The notes under the pieces were generated by a model, which had not been told where the DNA came from, did no database searches, and saw only the letters and a list, made by a program, of their open reading frames with translations. This document shows, one piece after another, positions 34,236-44,200 of a DNA stretch of 64,000 bases (its first letter is position 1; every line of letters begins with the position of its first letter). The DNA is from JBOGUF01 sp050696075. GTDB lineage: Bacteria; Chloroflexota; Chloroflexia; Thermomicrobiales; UBA6265. Location: the NCBI GenBank assembly GCA_050696075.1, contig JBOGUF010000055.1, positions 62,001 to 126,000 on the forward strand. The letters are read 5' to 3'. The position numbers were made by a program, and so were the translations under genes.

Positions 34236-35288
34236 ATGAACGACGAATCGGCACACAATCGACCACAGCCCGATGGCAGCGAGTGGATCGCGGGACAGCA
34301 TCTGTCCACCGATGACCTCAACGCGTTCCTCGACGGCACACTCGCCGTCACCGATCACGTCCGCGCCGACGCCCATCTCCAGACATGCGCCGATTGCCGC
34401 CGCGACCTCGCCGACCTCCGCGCAACGGTCACGCTCCTACGCGGACTGCCCGAACAACGCCCTCGCCGCGCATTCCAACTCAGCCCGGAACAGGCGCGGA
34501 CTTCACGTGCTCCCTGGATCCTTCGGCACATGCCCTCGCTGCCAACCCTCCGTGCCGCGACCGCGGTCGTCGCCATGCTGCTCGTCGCCGTCATTACCGG
34601 CGACATCCTCACGAACCAGGAGACAGAACCGGATCGCATCGCCCAGGAAGCGCCGACCACCGCCGTCGACTCGCGCGAGATGGCGCCCGCCGACGCCGCC
34701 CCTGCCTTCACCGCCACGGCGCCGGCCCCAACCACGATCCAGGAGCCGGAAGCGGCACTGGCCCAGCCCACACGAACTGTCGGTCCGCCCCCCGTCGCCG
34801 GCGACGTGGCGCCTATGACGCCCACCCAAGAGCGGATGGCCGCCTTCGCGGAAGTAGCCGAGGAGGGCGAGGCGGACGAGGACGCGCCGCCCGCGGCGCC
34901 CGCCGCCGAACGCGCCGCGGATCAAGCGATCGCGGCCGACGAACGCGACGGCAGCGCGGTCGACGACCCGGCGTTGGGTGACGCCGCTGGGGCAGGTGCT
35001 CAAGCAGCGTCGCCATTCGTTCCAGCCACCCCAACGGCAACGGCAACCCCAAGCCCATCCATGACACCGTCGCCCACGGCAACTCCATCCCCCAGCCCAA
35101 GCGCATCGCCGACGCCAGCCCCGACCGTCTCCCCAACTCCCGCTCCGACGCCGACGCCGGTCGCCCAGCCCACCAGCGACCGCGACGGCCGCCCATCAAT
35201 CTGGCGCATTGCCGAAATCGGCCTCGGCCTCCTCCTCGTCTGGCTCGTCGTCAGCCTCATCGGCGTCGGCCGCATCCGCCGACCGTAG
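34236..35288 (+). CDS. Zinc-finger anti-sigma factor, membrane-bound
   Basis: A 350-residue membrane protein. Residues 25-60 hold the ZAS motif His47-x3-Cys51-x2-Cys54 (ADAHLQTCADCRRDL) that clamps ECF sigmas. One span lies at about 108-126 (AATAVVAMLLVAVITGDIL) and a second near the C-terminus (IAEIGLGLLLVWLVVSLIG), with an acidic, then Thr/Pro-rich loop outside (SPTATPSPSPSASPTP). A GTG at 34185 overlapping the sigma stop is an alternative start. It should release the sigma on an envelope signal, presumably by proteolysis. Confidence 0.85.
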   Translation: MNDESAHNRPQPDGSEWIAGQHLSTDDLNAFLDGTLAVTDHVRADAHLQTCADCRRDLADLRATVTLLRGLPEQRPRRAFQLSPEQARTSRAPWILRHMPSLPTLRAATAVVAMLLVAVITGDILTNQETEPDRIAQEAPTTAVDSREMAPADAAPAFTATAPAPTTIQEPEAALAQPTRTVGPPPVAGDVAPMTPTQERMAAFAEVAEEGEADEDAPPAAPAAERAADQAIAADERDGSAVDDPALGDAAGAGAQAASPFVPATPTATATPSPSMTPSPTATPSPSPSASPTPAPTVSPTPAPTPTPVAQPTSDRDGRPSIWRIAEIGLGLLLVWLVVSLIGVGRIRRP

Positions 35289-35435
35289 ATTTGCCGTCGC
35301 CGTGGACTGGTGGGAACAAAATGAACTCGCCGTTCGTTATCGATCCAGGACGCGGTTGACGCGCGCCTACGCCACGCTCAGCAACCGCCCGCGCGCCTGG
35401 CCGGGCGGCCCGATTTCACAGATCAGGAGGACGCC

Positions 35436-36203
35436 ATGTCCCGAGTCGTTCGTCCAGTCGCGCTCCCCCGAGCGATCGTCGCCCTCGCCGTGCTGGCCAT
35501 GATCAGCGCCGCCTTCGCCGGCATCTCCCGTCCGGCTGCCGCGCAAGACGCGACCCCGAGCCCGGCCGCGGCTGGCATGACCACCGTCAGCGTCAACGGC
35601 CAGGGCCGGGTCTTCGTCGAGCCGGACACCGCCTCCGTCGTCGTCGGCGTCGACGTCATCCAGGACACCCTCTCCGCCGCTCAGGCCGAGGCGACCACTC
35701 AGATGACGGCGATCATCGAAGCATTGACCGCGGCCGGCATCGCCGAAGATGACGTCCAGACTGTCAACTTCAGCGTCAGCATTCTGCGCGACTACGACGA
35801 GCGCGGCATGCCTGGTCCGGTCAGCGGCTTCCAGGTCTCGCATCAGGTCAACGTCACCGTGCGCGACGTCGATCAGCTTGGCGATCTGCTCGACACGGTC
35901 GTCGACCAGGGCGCCAACGCGATTTGGGGCATCAGCTTCTACGTCGAGGATCCCTCCGGCCCCGCCAGTGAAGCCCGCAAGCGCGCGGTCGAAAACGCCA
36001 CTCAGAAGGCGCGGGAACTCGCGGACGCGTCTGGCATGCAGCTCGGCCGCCTGGTGAGCATCTCCGAGGGCCACGCCCCGCCGCCGATGCCGTTCGAATA
36101 CGCGGCCGCCGAAATGGCGCAGCGCGGTGACGCCGCCCCCGTCCAGCCCGGCACGACCGAAATCGCCGTCGAAGTCCAATTGACCTTCGAGCTGGTGCCG
36201 TAG
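35436..36203 (+). CDS. SIMPL (DUF541) domain secreted protein
   Basis: A 255-residue exported protein of the SIMPL/YggE-like family, linked to oxidative and envelope stress. The signal peptide ends SRPAAAQDATPSPAAAG, then VSVNGQGRVFVEPDTASVVV, which is the canonical SIMPL start, and VSHQVNVTVRDVDQLGDLLD and GISFYVEDP. The ATG at 35436 is behind CAGGAGGACGCC. Located 150 bases after the anti-sigma gene, and convergent with HtrA; a shared regulon is plausible. Confidence 0.92.
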   Translation: MSRVVRPVALPRAIVALAVLAMISAAFAGISRPAAAQDATPSPAAAGMTTVSVNGQGRVFVEPDTASVVVGVDVIQDTLSAAQAEATTQMTAIIEALTAAGIAEDDVQTVNFSVSILRDYDERGMPGPVSGFQVSHQVNVTVRDVDQLGDLLDTVVDQGANAIWGISFYVEDPSGPASEARKRAVENATQKARELADASGMQLGRLVSISEGHAPPPMPFEYAAAEMAQRGDAAPVQPGTTEIAVEVQLTFELVP

Positions 36204-36230
36204 ACACTCGCCCGTCATTCCGGATGCAAT

Positions 36231-36269
36231 GAGGAATCGTCCCGTCGTCAGGGAACGGGACGATTCCTC
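36231..36269. terminator. Perfect 15-bp hairpin between convergent genes
   Basis: GAGGAATCGTCCCGT (36231-36245) and ACGGGACGATTCCTC (36255-36269) pair fully around a 9-base loop, between the stops of the SIMPL and HtrA genes. No U-run, but placement suggests a two-way termination or processing structure. The left arm belongs to the CATTCCG...GAGGAATC dispersed repeat. Confidence 0.65.
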
Positions 36270-36279
36270 GTACCTCCGC

Positions 36280-37464
36280 CTACTCCACCGGCCGCTCGCC
36301 CAGCGTCAACTCGACCTCGAGCGTCTCGTCACCGCGCTGGATCGTCAGCGAGACGCTCTCGCCCGGCTCATACCGGAAAAGCACCTCGGTCAGCGAGTTG
36401 TTCTGGTCGATCCGCTCGCCGTCGATCGCCAGAATGATGTCCCCCGCCTCAATGCCAACGTCGTCGGCCGGACCGCCCGGAATAATCTCTCGGATGAAGA
36501 CGCCAAAGTCGACCGGAAGGTCGTTCTGACTGGCGATCCGCGGATTGATCGGCTCCGGCCCTCTGATACCGAGGAACGGGTACTGGACCTCTCCTGTCTC
36601 GATCAGCTTCGCGGCAATCTCCTTCACCGTGTTCGAAGCAATGGCGAAGAAGAGTCCCTGCACCGGCACGCCGCCCGCCGACTCCGGCAGACCAAGCGTG
36701 TTGACGCCGACCACCTCGCCCGCCATGTTGAAAAGCGGTCCTCCGGAGTTGCCGGGGTTGATCGCCGCGTCGTGCTGAATCAGCCCCGTTAGTTCGGGAT
36801 TGCCTTGTTGCTCTGTCAGACCGCGGCCCAGCGCGCTGACGATACCCCGCGTCACCGTGTTCGTGAAATGCCCAAGCGGCGACCCGATCGCCAGCACCGT
36901 TTGCCCCGGTTGCAAGGCGTCCGAATCGCCGAGCAGGACGACCCCCGGCAGATCGCCGTCGACCTGGATCACCGCCAGATCACTAATCTCGTCGGAGCCC
37001 ACAAGCTCAGCGTCGCGCCGCTCACCGTTCTGAAAGATGACGAAGATGTCGTCGCTGCCGGTCACGACGTGCCAATTGGTGACAATGCGCCCTTCGTCGT
37101 CGATGATGAACCCCGTGCCGGACCCCGCCGGCACCAACTCACCCTCCGCGAACGGCGACCGCGCCTCCCGCGCGTTGATCACCGTCACCACCGCCGGCGC
37201 GACCCGCGCCACAACCGCAACTGACGCTTCTTCGCCTGTTGCCGCGGGAGTGCCGGCCGGAGGTTCCGATTGGGCGCTCGTCTGAGCGGAAAATGGCCGC
37301 GCCGCGATCGCCGTCACCGTCGCTGCCGGCACCTCGGTCAACGTCGTGTCCGCCGGCTCATCCTCGATCCACTGCATCGCCAGCCAGCCGCCAAGCGCCC
37401 CACCCACGAGGCACACCGCGATCAGCACCGTCAGCCCAATTCCCCAACCAGTTCGTCGTTCCAT
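36280..37464 (-). CDS. HtrA/DegP-like membrane-anchored serine protease
   Basis: A 394-residue trypsin-like protease. Helix at 8-30 anchors it; catalytic triad His132 (VTNWHVVTG), Asp162 (SDLAVIQVD), Ser240 (INPGNSGGPLFN); a single PDZ domain from about 295 (DFGVFIREIIPGGPADDVGI, GDIILAIDGERIDQ). Domain order is anchor, protease, PDZ as in DegS-like and chloroflexal HtrA proteins. It degrades or refolds misfolded extracytoplasmic proteins. Convergent with SIMPL and near the ECF sigma pair. Confidence 0.94.
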   Translation of the reverse strand: MERRTGWGIGLTVLIAVCLVGGALGGWLAMQWIEDEPADTTLTEVPAATVTAIAARPFSAQTSAQSEPPAGTPAATGEEASVAVVARVAPAVVTVINAREARSPFAEGELVPAGSGTGFIIDDEGRIVTNWHVVTGSDDIFVIFQNGERRDAELVGSDEISDLAVIQVDGDLPGVVLLGDSDALQPGQTVLAIGSPLGHFTNTVTRGIVSALGRGLTEQQGNPELTGLIQHDAAINPGNSGGPLFNMAGEVVGVNTLGLPESAGGVPVQGLFFAIASNTVKEIAAKLIETGEVQYPFLGIRGPEPINPRIASQNDLPVDFGVFIREIIPGGPADDVGIEAGDIILAIDGERIDQNNSLTEVLFRYEPGESVSLTIQRGDETLEVELTLGERPVE

Positions 37465-37524
37465 TGCTCTGCTGCATCTCCCTGGCGCGTGTCACTCGGT
37501 CCGTCGGGTAGACTTTCGCACAAG

Positions 37525-38514
37525 ATGGGCCACCAGCCTTTAACACGTCGCCACCTGATCGCACGCACCTTGAGTGCCGGCGCCGCCTCCGCCGCGGCCA
37601 TCACGCTTGCCGGATGCAACAACGCGCTGCCTCAAGTCCCGGCCGCCACCGTCGCCCCCTTTGCCGGCAATGGCGATCCGCCGCTTCTCGTCGACCCGTC
37701 GTGGCTCGAAGCGGCCCTATCTCGCACGGTGCATCAACTTCTCGTACTCGACCTCTCACCGCCGCGGACCTACCGCCGTGCCCACGTTCCCGGCGCGGTC
37801 CACGCCTGGTGGCAAGACACAACGGAACTCGATCAGCCGCAACACATCTACGGCACCATTCTCGACCAAGACTTTGGCGCCCAGACCGCGCGGATCGAGC
37901 TCCTTTCATACCTCGGCATCGACGGCGAGACTGAAGTCGTCGCCTATGACGACGACCGCAATCGCTGGGCAGCGCGGATGGTCTGGTTTCTCCGCTTCCT
38001 CGGCCACGACCGCGCGTCCGTGCTCGACGGCGGCCTGGCCGCCTGGCGCGCTCATGGCGGCGACACGCAGGATGGTTCGGTCGATGCCCCTGACGCGGAC
38101 CTCCCAACGGTCGCGCCCCGTGAGGGGTATTACTACGTCACCGGCGAACTGCTTGAGCAACTCGAACGACCGGAGACCGCCTTAGTCGATATCCGCACCG
38201 ACGAGGAAGCGCACGACACCGACAACGACCGCCTGCCGCTCGGCCGCATCCCCGGTTCGATCTCAATTCCCTGGACCTCGACCCTTCGCGATGACGCCGG
38301 CCGCCTGAAAGCCCCCTCCGACCTCGAACGCCTCTACCGCGACCGCAACGTCACGCCCGACCGGCCTATCGTCGTCTACGCCCGCTACGGCGTCGACGCC
38401 GCCCACGGCTGGTGGGTCCTCAAGCTCCTCGGCTACCCCAACGTCGTCGTTTACGACCGCGGCTGGGCCGGCTGGAGCACCACTCCCGACCTCCCCATCG
38501 ACCCCCTCTCGTAG
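37525..38514 (+). CDS. Rhodanese-like lipoprotein without the catalytic cysteine
   Basis: A 329-residue two-domain thiosulfate-sulfurtransferase homologue. A Tat/lipoprotein signal (LTRRHLIARTL, lipobox ITLAGCNN) sends it out of the cell. The first domain has LVLDLSPPRTYRRAHVPGAV, the second LVDIRTDEEAHD and GRIPGSISIPWTSTL, both rhodanese signatures. The active loop that should read Cys-Arg-x-Gly is VVYARYGVDAAHGWW, with Ala in place of Cys, encoded by GCC. The enzyme is probably not a sulfurtransferase and may bind sulfur species or act as a domain. The stop TAG begins a repeat element. Confidence 0.88.
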   Translation: MGHQPLTRRHLIARTLSAGAASAAAITLAGCNNALPQVPAATVAPFAGNGDPPLLVDPSWLEAALSRTVHQLLVLDLSPPRTYRRAHVPGAVHAWWQDTTELDQPQHIYGTILDQDFGAQTARIELLSYLGIDGETEVVAYDDDRNRWAARMVWFLRFLGHDRASVLDGGLAAWRAHGGDTQDGSVDAPDADLPTVAPREGYYYVTGELLEQLERPETALVDIRTDEEAHDTDNDRLPLGRIPGSISIPWTSTLRDDAGRLKAPSDLERLYRDRNVTPDRPIVVYARYGVDAAHGWWVLKLLGYPNVVVYDRGWAGWSTTPDLPIDPLS

Positions 38515-38647
38515 TGCCCAATGCCGAGTGCCCAGTGCCCAGTCAGTCTTCGGACGTCGATGGGCCATCCCAACCGATCCGATATGATCGACCGCGATCC
38601 GCTACAACGAACTGGGTACTCGGTACTCGGTACTCGGTACTCGTGCC
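38512..38647. repeat. GAGTACC/CAGTGCC-armed inverted repeat element, copy F
   Basis: Left arm of AGTGCCC heptamers (from the TAG stop at 38512) and right arm of GGTACTC heptamers (38610-38647) can pair imperfectly. A unique core of about 60 bases lies between. Same layout as the GGCGTTA elements but with a different heptamer. Confidence 0.75.
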
Positions 38648-38678
38648 TTTCGACGCCGGAGTCGCTATACTCCGACGC

Positions 38679-40958
38679 ATGAAGCGGACAAGGGAGGCAT
38701 CCCGCGGGTCGCCGACGCGGCCCACCGCCCGTGCGTCGGCGCTGCTGCCCGGCCGGCTTCGTGCTGCCCGGCCGATCACCCTCCTCCTCGCGTTGCTCGT
38801 CTGGGCCGCGGCCTTTCCCCCATTGGCGGACGCCGGACCGGGACTTGGCCAAGTTGAGCAAGCGCCCACCGTTACCGCGCGCTCCGCGCCCGAGCGGGTG
38901 CGCTCAGAGCTTCTACGCCTCTATCCCTCCGCCTTACAGCCCGCGGCCGATGAGGGAGAGCTTGACGACCTCGAGGTGCGATTCATCGATGCCGATCTCG
39001 ACCCTGAGACCGTCCTCCGCTCCCGCCCCTTCATCCTCGGTCCGGAATCGCTCGACGCCTATCCTTCAGACACCAAAACGCCGCGCGCCATGACCGTCGA
39101 CCACGCGCGCGACCGGCTCGAACGCTTCCTGAATCGCCGCGAGTTGAGCTTCACGGAGCGCGAAGCGGCGCTCGTCATCTACGACGATCCCACCGTCCAG
39201 ACCATCGTGCCGGCGCCGAACCTGCGCGCCGGCCTGCTCATGCTCACCGGCTGGGACCCGTACCAGATCACCATCGACGCGGTGCTCGATGGCGCAAACC
39301 CGTCCGGCCGACCCTTCGAAGCGCTGGAGTTCTCCGACATCGGCCTCGAGGACGCGGTCGCCACCATCGACTACAGCCCGAACGGCCGCTTCCGCATGAT
39401 CTTCAATGAACAATTCGCGGGTGAATCGCCCGAGCAATTGATCCCGGTGATCGTCCATGAATCGCTCCACGGCGGCGGCGCCAACTCCCGCCAGGAAGAG
39501 GTCATCGCCAACATTCTCGACACCATCTGCTACGGTGAGCTCGTCCTCATCGACCCGCGCATCGTCGACTTCGGCACCGACCTCGCCATCTTCAACAACG
39601 TCGAATTGCTCGCCTTGCTCAACTCGATGGGGCACGCGGGCGGCGGCGCCCTCGGCATCAGCAGTTCCCCCCTCGGCGACGTCTTCGTCGGGCCGAACCT
39701 CGAAGACCTGGACGCCGAAAGCATCCAGGCTGTGATCGAGTCGGACCCCTTCTACGGCGCCTTGCCGCCCATCGGCTCGGCAGGCCAGGCCACCTCGACC
39801 GCCTTGCTGCACCGCTTCCCCGGCGGCGACCGCCTCGGCGACGAGCCACGATTCGACGACGCGGCCTTGGCCGTCATCGACGAGGGCGTCGCCGAGGTGA
39901 TCACGGCCCGGGACGCGACGCGCCTGGCCCGCATCCTCGGCCTGCTCATGACCGGCGACGTCATCGAAGTTCCCTTCCCGACGCGAGAAGCTGACGCCCT
40001 CGCTCAGCGCCCTTTCATCCCGACAGAGCCAGAGCTCTTCAGCCCGCGCTACGCCGTCGCGGCGGGCGACCCGCCCTCCGAAAATCAAGCCGAAGCCGCG
40101 CTCGACGCCAGCTTGATCGCCGCCGGCGTCGACCTGAGCACGCGCCTCCAGGTCGTCGACAAGATCGACGACGGCTTCTACCGGCGCCTCATCCCCGATC
40201 CGTCGTTGCGCGGCGCGGCGTTGATGCTCGAAGCGATCGAGCCGTGGCAGTCATCGGCGGCCGTCATCTTCGATGGCACCGACGACGACGGTGAACCGGT
40301 CGCGGTGGAGTTCGCCGACCTACGCGGCAGCGCCCCCGTCGCCTTCGTCGACGACCTGACGTCACCCGACGGCAAGCCGGCCATCCTGGTCAATAGCTGG
40401 TTGCGCGCCGAGCCGTTGCCGGTGCTCGCCTCCTACCTCGTTGAGGCGACACTCGTTCGCGCCGACGAACCGACGGAAGACGAAGCGGTCACCGCCGCTC
40501 TGCTCGGCACGCTCTCGTACGCCGACTTCGTCGACGCCGAACCGGATCTCGTTGCCCACTCGACCTGGGGCGTCATTCAGCGAAACCGCGACCTTCTCGC
40601 CCTGATCAATTCGTCCTCCTGGGCGCCCGACCTCGACAATCTCAATTCGGTCGGCTTCCTGGGGCCGTCCAACGGCGCAATCGACATCCTGCCCAACCTC
40701 TACGATGACGCCGCATCCTTTGCCGAGTTCATCACGGCGCGTCCCCGCGCGGTCGACCTCGAGCGCCGCGCCACGACCGAGGCCCCACCCGTCTTCGTCG
40801 CCTATCTCATTCACGCGGGCGTCGAGCCTCGGCAGCGGGAGGGCCGCCCGACCTTTGACGCCGAGACACTGGGCGAGCTCGACGCACGTTTGGGCGCGTT
40901 CCTTTCGCCCGACGACGCGCTGAGCGCGGCCGGCGCCCTGGAACTGGGCGCCGCCTAA
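38679..40958 (+). CDS. Secreted zincin-like protein with internal tandem duplication
   Basis: A 759-residue exported protein of unrecognised family. A membrane-like signal segment is at 31-50. The N-terminal half contains IPVIVHESLHGGGANSRQEE: His260-Glu261-x2-His264 with Glu273/274 eight to nine residues later, fitting a gluzincin-type zinc site. Residues about 440-700 repeat the same pattern (RLIPDPSLRGAALMLEAIEP, FADLRGSAPVAFVDDL, NRDLLALINSSSWAPDLDNL), but the HESLH position reads LVEATL. One possibly active unit is thus fused to an inert copy. Secreted protease or cell-wall hydrolase is a guess. Confidence 0.75.
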   Translation: MKRTREASRGSPTRPTARASALLPGRLRAARPITLLLALLVWAAAFPPLADAGPGLGQVEQAPTVTARSAPERVRSELLRLYPSALQPAADEGELDDLEVRFIDADLDPETVLRSRPFILGPESLDAYPSDTKTPRAMTVDHARDRLERFLNRRELSFTEREAALVIYDDPTVQTIVPAPNLRAGLLMLTGWDPYQITIDAVLDGANPSGRPFEALEFSDIGLEDAVATIDYSPNGRFRMIFNEQFAGESPEQLIPVIVHESLHGGGANSRQEEVIANILDTICYGELVLIDPRIVDFGTDLAIFNNVELLALLNSMGHAGGGALGISSSPLGDVFVGPNLEDLDAESIQAVIESDPFYGALPPIGSAGQATSTALLHRFPGGDRLGDEPRFDDAALAVIDEGVAEVITARDATRLARILGLLMTGDVIEVPFPTREADALAQRPFIPTEPELFSPRYAVAAGDPPSENQAEAALDASLIAAGVDLSTRLQVVDKIDDGFYRRLIPDPSLRGAALMLEAIEPWQSSAAVIFDGTDDDGEPVAVEFADLRGSAPVAFVDDLTSPDGKPAILVNSWLRAEPLPVLASYLVEATLVRADEPTEDEAVTAALLGTLSYADFVDAEPDLVAHSTWGVIQRNRDLLALINSSSWAPDLDNLNSVGFLGPSNGAIDILPNLYDDAASFAEFITARPRAVDLERRATTEAPPVFVAYLIHAGVEPRQREGRPTFDAETLGELDARLGAFLSPDDALSAAGALELGAA

Positions 40959-41021
40959 GGAAATCGACGACGTCTATCGCGGGGGTCTGGCCTCGCCAAC
41001 CGTGTCGATCGACGCGGGCGA

Positions 41022-41049
41022 GGCGCCCGGATCGGGGGAACCGGGCGCC
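41022..41049. terminator. GGCGCCCGG/CCGGGCGCC hairpin
   Basis: Nine-bp arms around ATCGGGGGAA in the 288-base gap between the zincin-like gene and the large surface protein. It has no U-run, so it is only terminator-like. The same gap holds an AT-rich TATATA (41098-41103) that could be a -10 box, but no good -35 box is in place. Confidence 0.4.
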
Positions 41050-41246
41050 ACCGTTGACTTTCTGGCTGTTGCGCCAGCAGGGGGTTCACGCCTAGTCTAT
41101 ATACGTCCAAGCGTCAACGGCCCGCGACCCCGCGCGGAGCCGAGACGGCGCCTATCAGGGTCGCGGATCGCACGCGCGGCTTCGTTCGCCCCTCGCCGCA
41201 CCGATTGGGGGTCGGATGCCCTGGTAGGCCCGTGGAGGGATGGGTC

Positions 41247-44200
41247 ATGTCATCGTCGCGGTCGCGGAGCGGCCTCCGCCCGTTGCAGCGGGTGGTTACG
41301 TCGCGGTGGGACGCCCATTGCCTCGCTCGGCTGGTGGCGCTCCTTTCGGTGCTCTTCATCCTCGTTTCGCCACTGGCCGGGTGGGTCACGCCCCAGCCAG
41401 CCGGCGCCAACCACACGAACATCAAACTGCCCTTTGTCGCCGGCTCCAGTTGGTACATTTCGCAGGGCTACAACACCTCAGCGGCACAAGGAGGCAGCCA
41501 CTACAACTGCGGCGATGCGGCTTCCGGCAGCCAATCGTGCTCCCAGTACTGGCAGTACAAGTACTCGCTCGACTTTGCGCGCCCGGGCGGCGGCACCGCC
41601 GGCCAAACCGTGCTCTCCCCTGTCAACGGCACCATTCGCTGGATCGATCTGGCATACGGTGGGATGTCGATCAACCTCGGCGACAACTACGCCGTCGCCT
41701 TCTTCCACGCCGATCTCGCCCCCGGCCTGGCGGCCGGACAAACCGTGCGCCAGGGCCAATACCTCGGCACCGTCGCCGGACCTGGTGGCGGCGGCAACGG
41801 CGGCTGGCCGCACATTCATTTCACGATCTGGTCCACGACCGACGGCGGCAACTGGAGCCGCATCGCCGTTCCATTCACCGACGAACACTCCCTCGAAGGA
41901 GTCGACTTCCCCGCCTCCGGCGACAGCAACCGCAACCAACACCAGGGCCGTCAGCTCACGTCGTCCAACGTCCAAATCACCGAAGTCCAGACGCCCGGTG
42001 TGCCCACGCTGAGCAGCCCGCCGACCGGCACCACCTACCAGACGAGCCCGGCCCAGCCAACGCTCAGTTGGCAAGCAGTTGCCGGCGCCACCGAGTACCA
42101 GGTCGTCATCAACGACGGCGCCATGAATAGCCCGTGGGTCAGTTCGACGTCGTGGACGACCCCGCAACTCGGCGACGGCCAGTACGCCTGGCAAGTCCGC
42201 GCCCGCAACTCGGCCGGCACGAGCAACCTCAGCCCGAAGTGGGTCTTCTGGGTCGACCCGCCGCCAACCGACCCGCCGCCCCCCGGTCCCGGCGACGGAG
42301 AGCTCGAAGTACGGCTGAACACCACCGCCGGCAACGTCGGCGCCGGCGTCACCGCCACTGGCAGCGGCATGGGCGCCAATGAGACGGTCCGCATCTATTG
42401 GGACACCCAATCCTCGACCGCCATCGCCTCGACGACCGCGAACGGCTCCGGCGCCTTCAGCGTCGCCTTCAATGTGCCCGAGGCGACCGGCGGCAACCAC
42501 ACCGTCATCGCCCGCGGCGCATCGACTACCCGTCGCACCACCGCCACCTTCCGCGTCAACCCTGCCCTGGTTCGCGCGCCCTACCAGGGTCCGCCCGGCA
42601 CCCCAATTGACGTCACCGTGCGCGGCTTCGGTGGCAACGAGACGGTGCGCCTCACCTTCATCTCCGCCACCGGACCGGTCCTCGGCACAACCACGACCAA
42701 CGCTCGCGGCACCGGCACGCTTCGGATCACCATGCCCGAGGCGGCGAGCGGTTGGCGCGACTATACCGGCGTCGGCCTCACGAGCGGTCTGCGCGCCTGG
42801 GGCGCCCTGCTCGTGCAACCGATCGTCACCGTCAGCCCGACCAGCGGTGCGCCCAACGCGACGATCAACCTCAATGCCAAGGGGTTCCCCGCCAGTCGCG
42901 GCGTCACCGCGGCCTGGAACAAGAACACGACCAACCCCGGAGCCAACGTCTGCTCCGGCACGACGAATAGCTCCGGCAATTACTCCTGCTCCTTCCGCAT
43001 CCCGCAATCCGGCGCCGGCTCATTCCCAGTCGTCGTCACCGCAACCGACAACACCTTCGCCAGCGCCACCGTCGGCGTCTCCGGCGCCACCGCCATCACC
43101 GTGGCTCCCACCAGCGGCCGGGTCGGCACCGACCTCACGGTCAACGCCGGCGGCTTCTCGGCAATCGAGATGGTGAACTTCACCTGGGACTCGAGTTCGA
43201 CCGTCTGGCAGTCCCAACGCGCCGATGCCAACGGCGCCCTGCTCCTGCGCACGACGGTCCCGTCGCTCTCGACCGGCGCCCATACCCTGCGAGCGCGCGG
43301 CGCCTCCAGCGGCCGGACCGTCACCGCTCCCTTCACCGTCCTCTCCGGCGCCCCCACCGGCGATACGAGCATGATCGGCCCCGGCACCTACGCCGTCACC
43401 GGCACCCGCGAAGGACTCGTCGGAGGCACGACCTCGAACGGCCACGTCATCGTGCCAAATGATCACTTCGTCGCCCTCCCGGCCTGCACGGCCTCGTCCT
43501 GCCCGTGGGCGATGCCCGGCTCGATCCACCCTGATCTCGGCCGCATCACCGACTGTGGCGACAACTGCTACGTCCGCGTCACCAACCCCGCTACTGATCG
43601 GTGCGAGGTTGCGCCCATTTGGGACGTTGGCCCCTGGTTCACCAACGACAACTGGTGGGAAACGGTCGACCGCCGTAACCTCAATAACCTCGATTCGACG
43701 GTCAATATCCTCGCCCAGGGCTACACCGGCGCCGACGCGGCCATGAACGGCCTCGACGTCGGCTACGGCGTCAGCGGCCGCGGCCGCGGCATCTCCAACA
43801 AAGCCTACGAAGTCGGCAACCGCGCCGCGATCGACATCGCCGACGGCACTTGGGTCGACATCGGGTTCGCCTACGGCGACGGTATTGGCCAGGTCGTCGT
43901 CACCCTGCTCTGGCAAACCGGCGAGGATCACAACGCCGCCGCCCGCGTCTGCGACGGCGAGGACCCGCCACCGACCGGCGACGACGCCCGGATCTCCATC
44001 TCCCCGCTCACTGGCCCGCCAGGCACCGAGATCGACGTTTCCGGCACTGGCTTCCGTCCCAACGAGCGCGTCGGCGTCTATTGGAACTCGACGTACTCCA
44101 CGCCGCTCGTCACCGTGACCGCGAACAGCTCCGGCGCCTTCACCACCACCATCGAGACGCCCGACGACGACGAGGGCCGGCACCTTGTCGCCGCCAAGGG

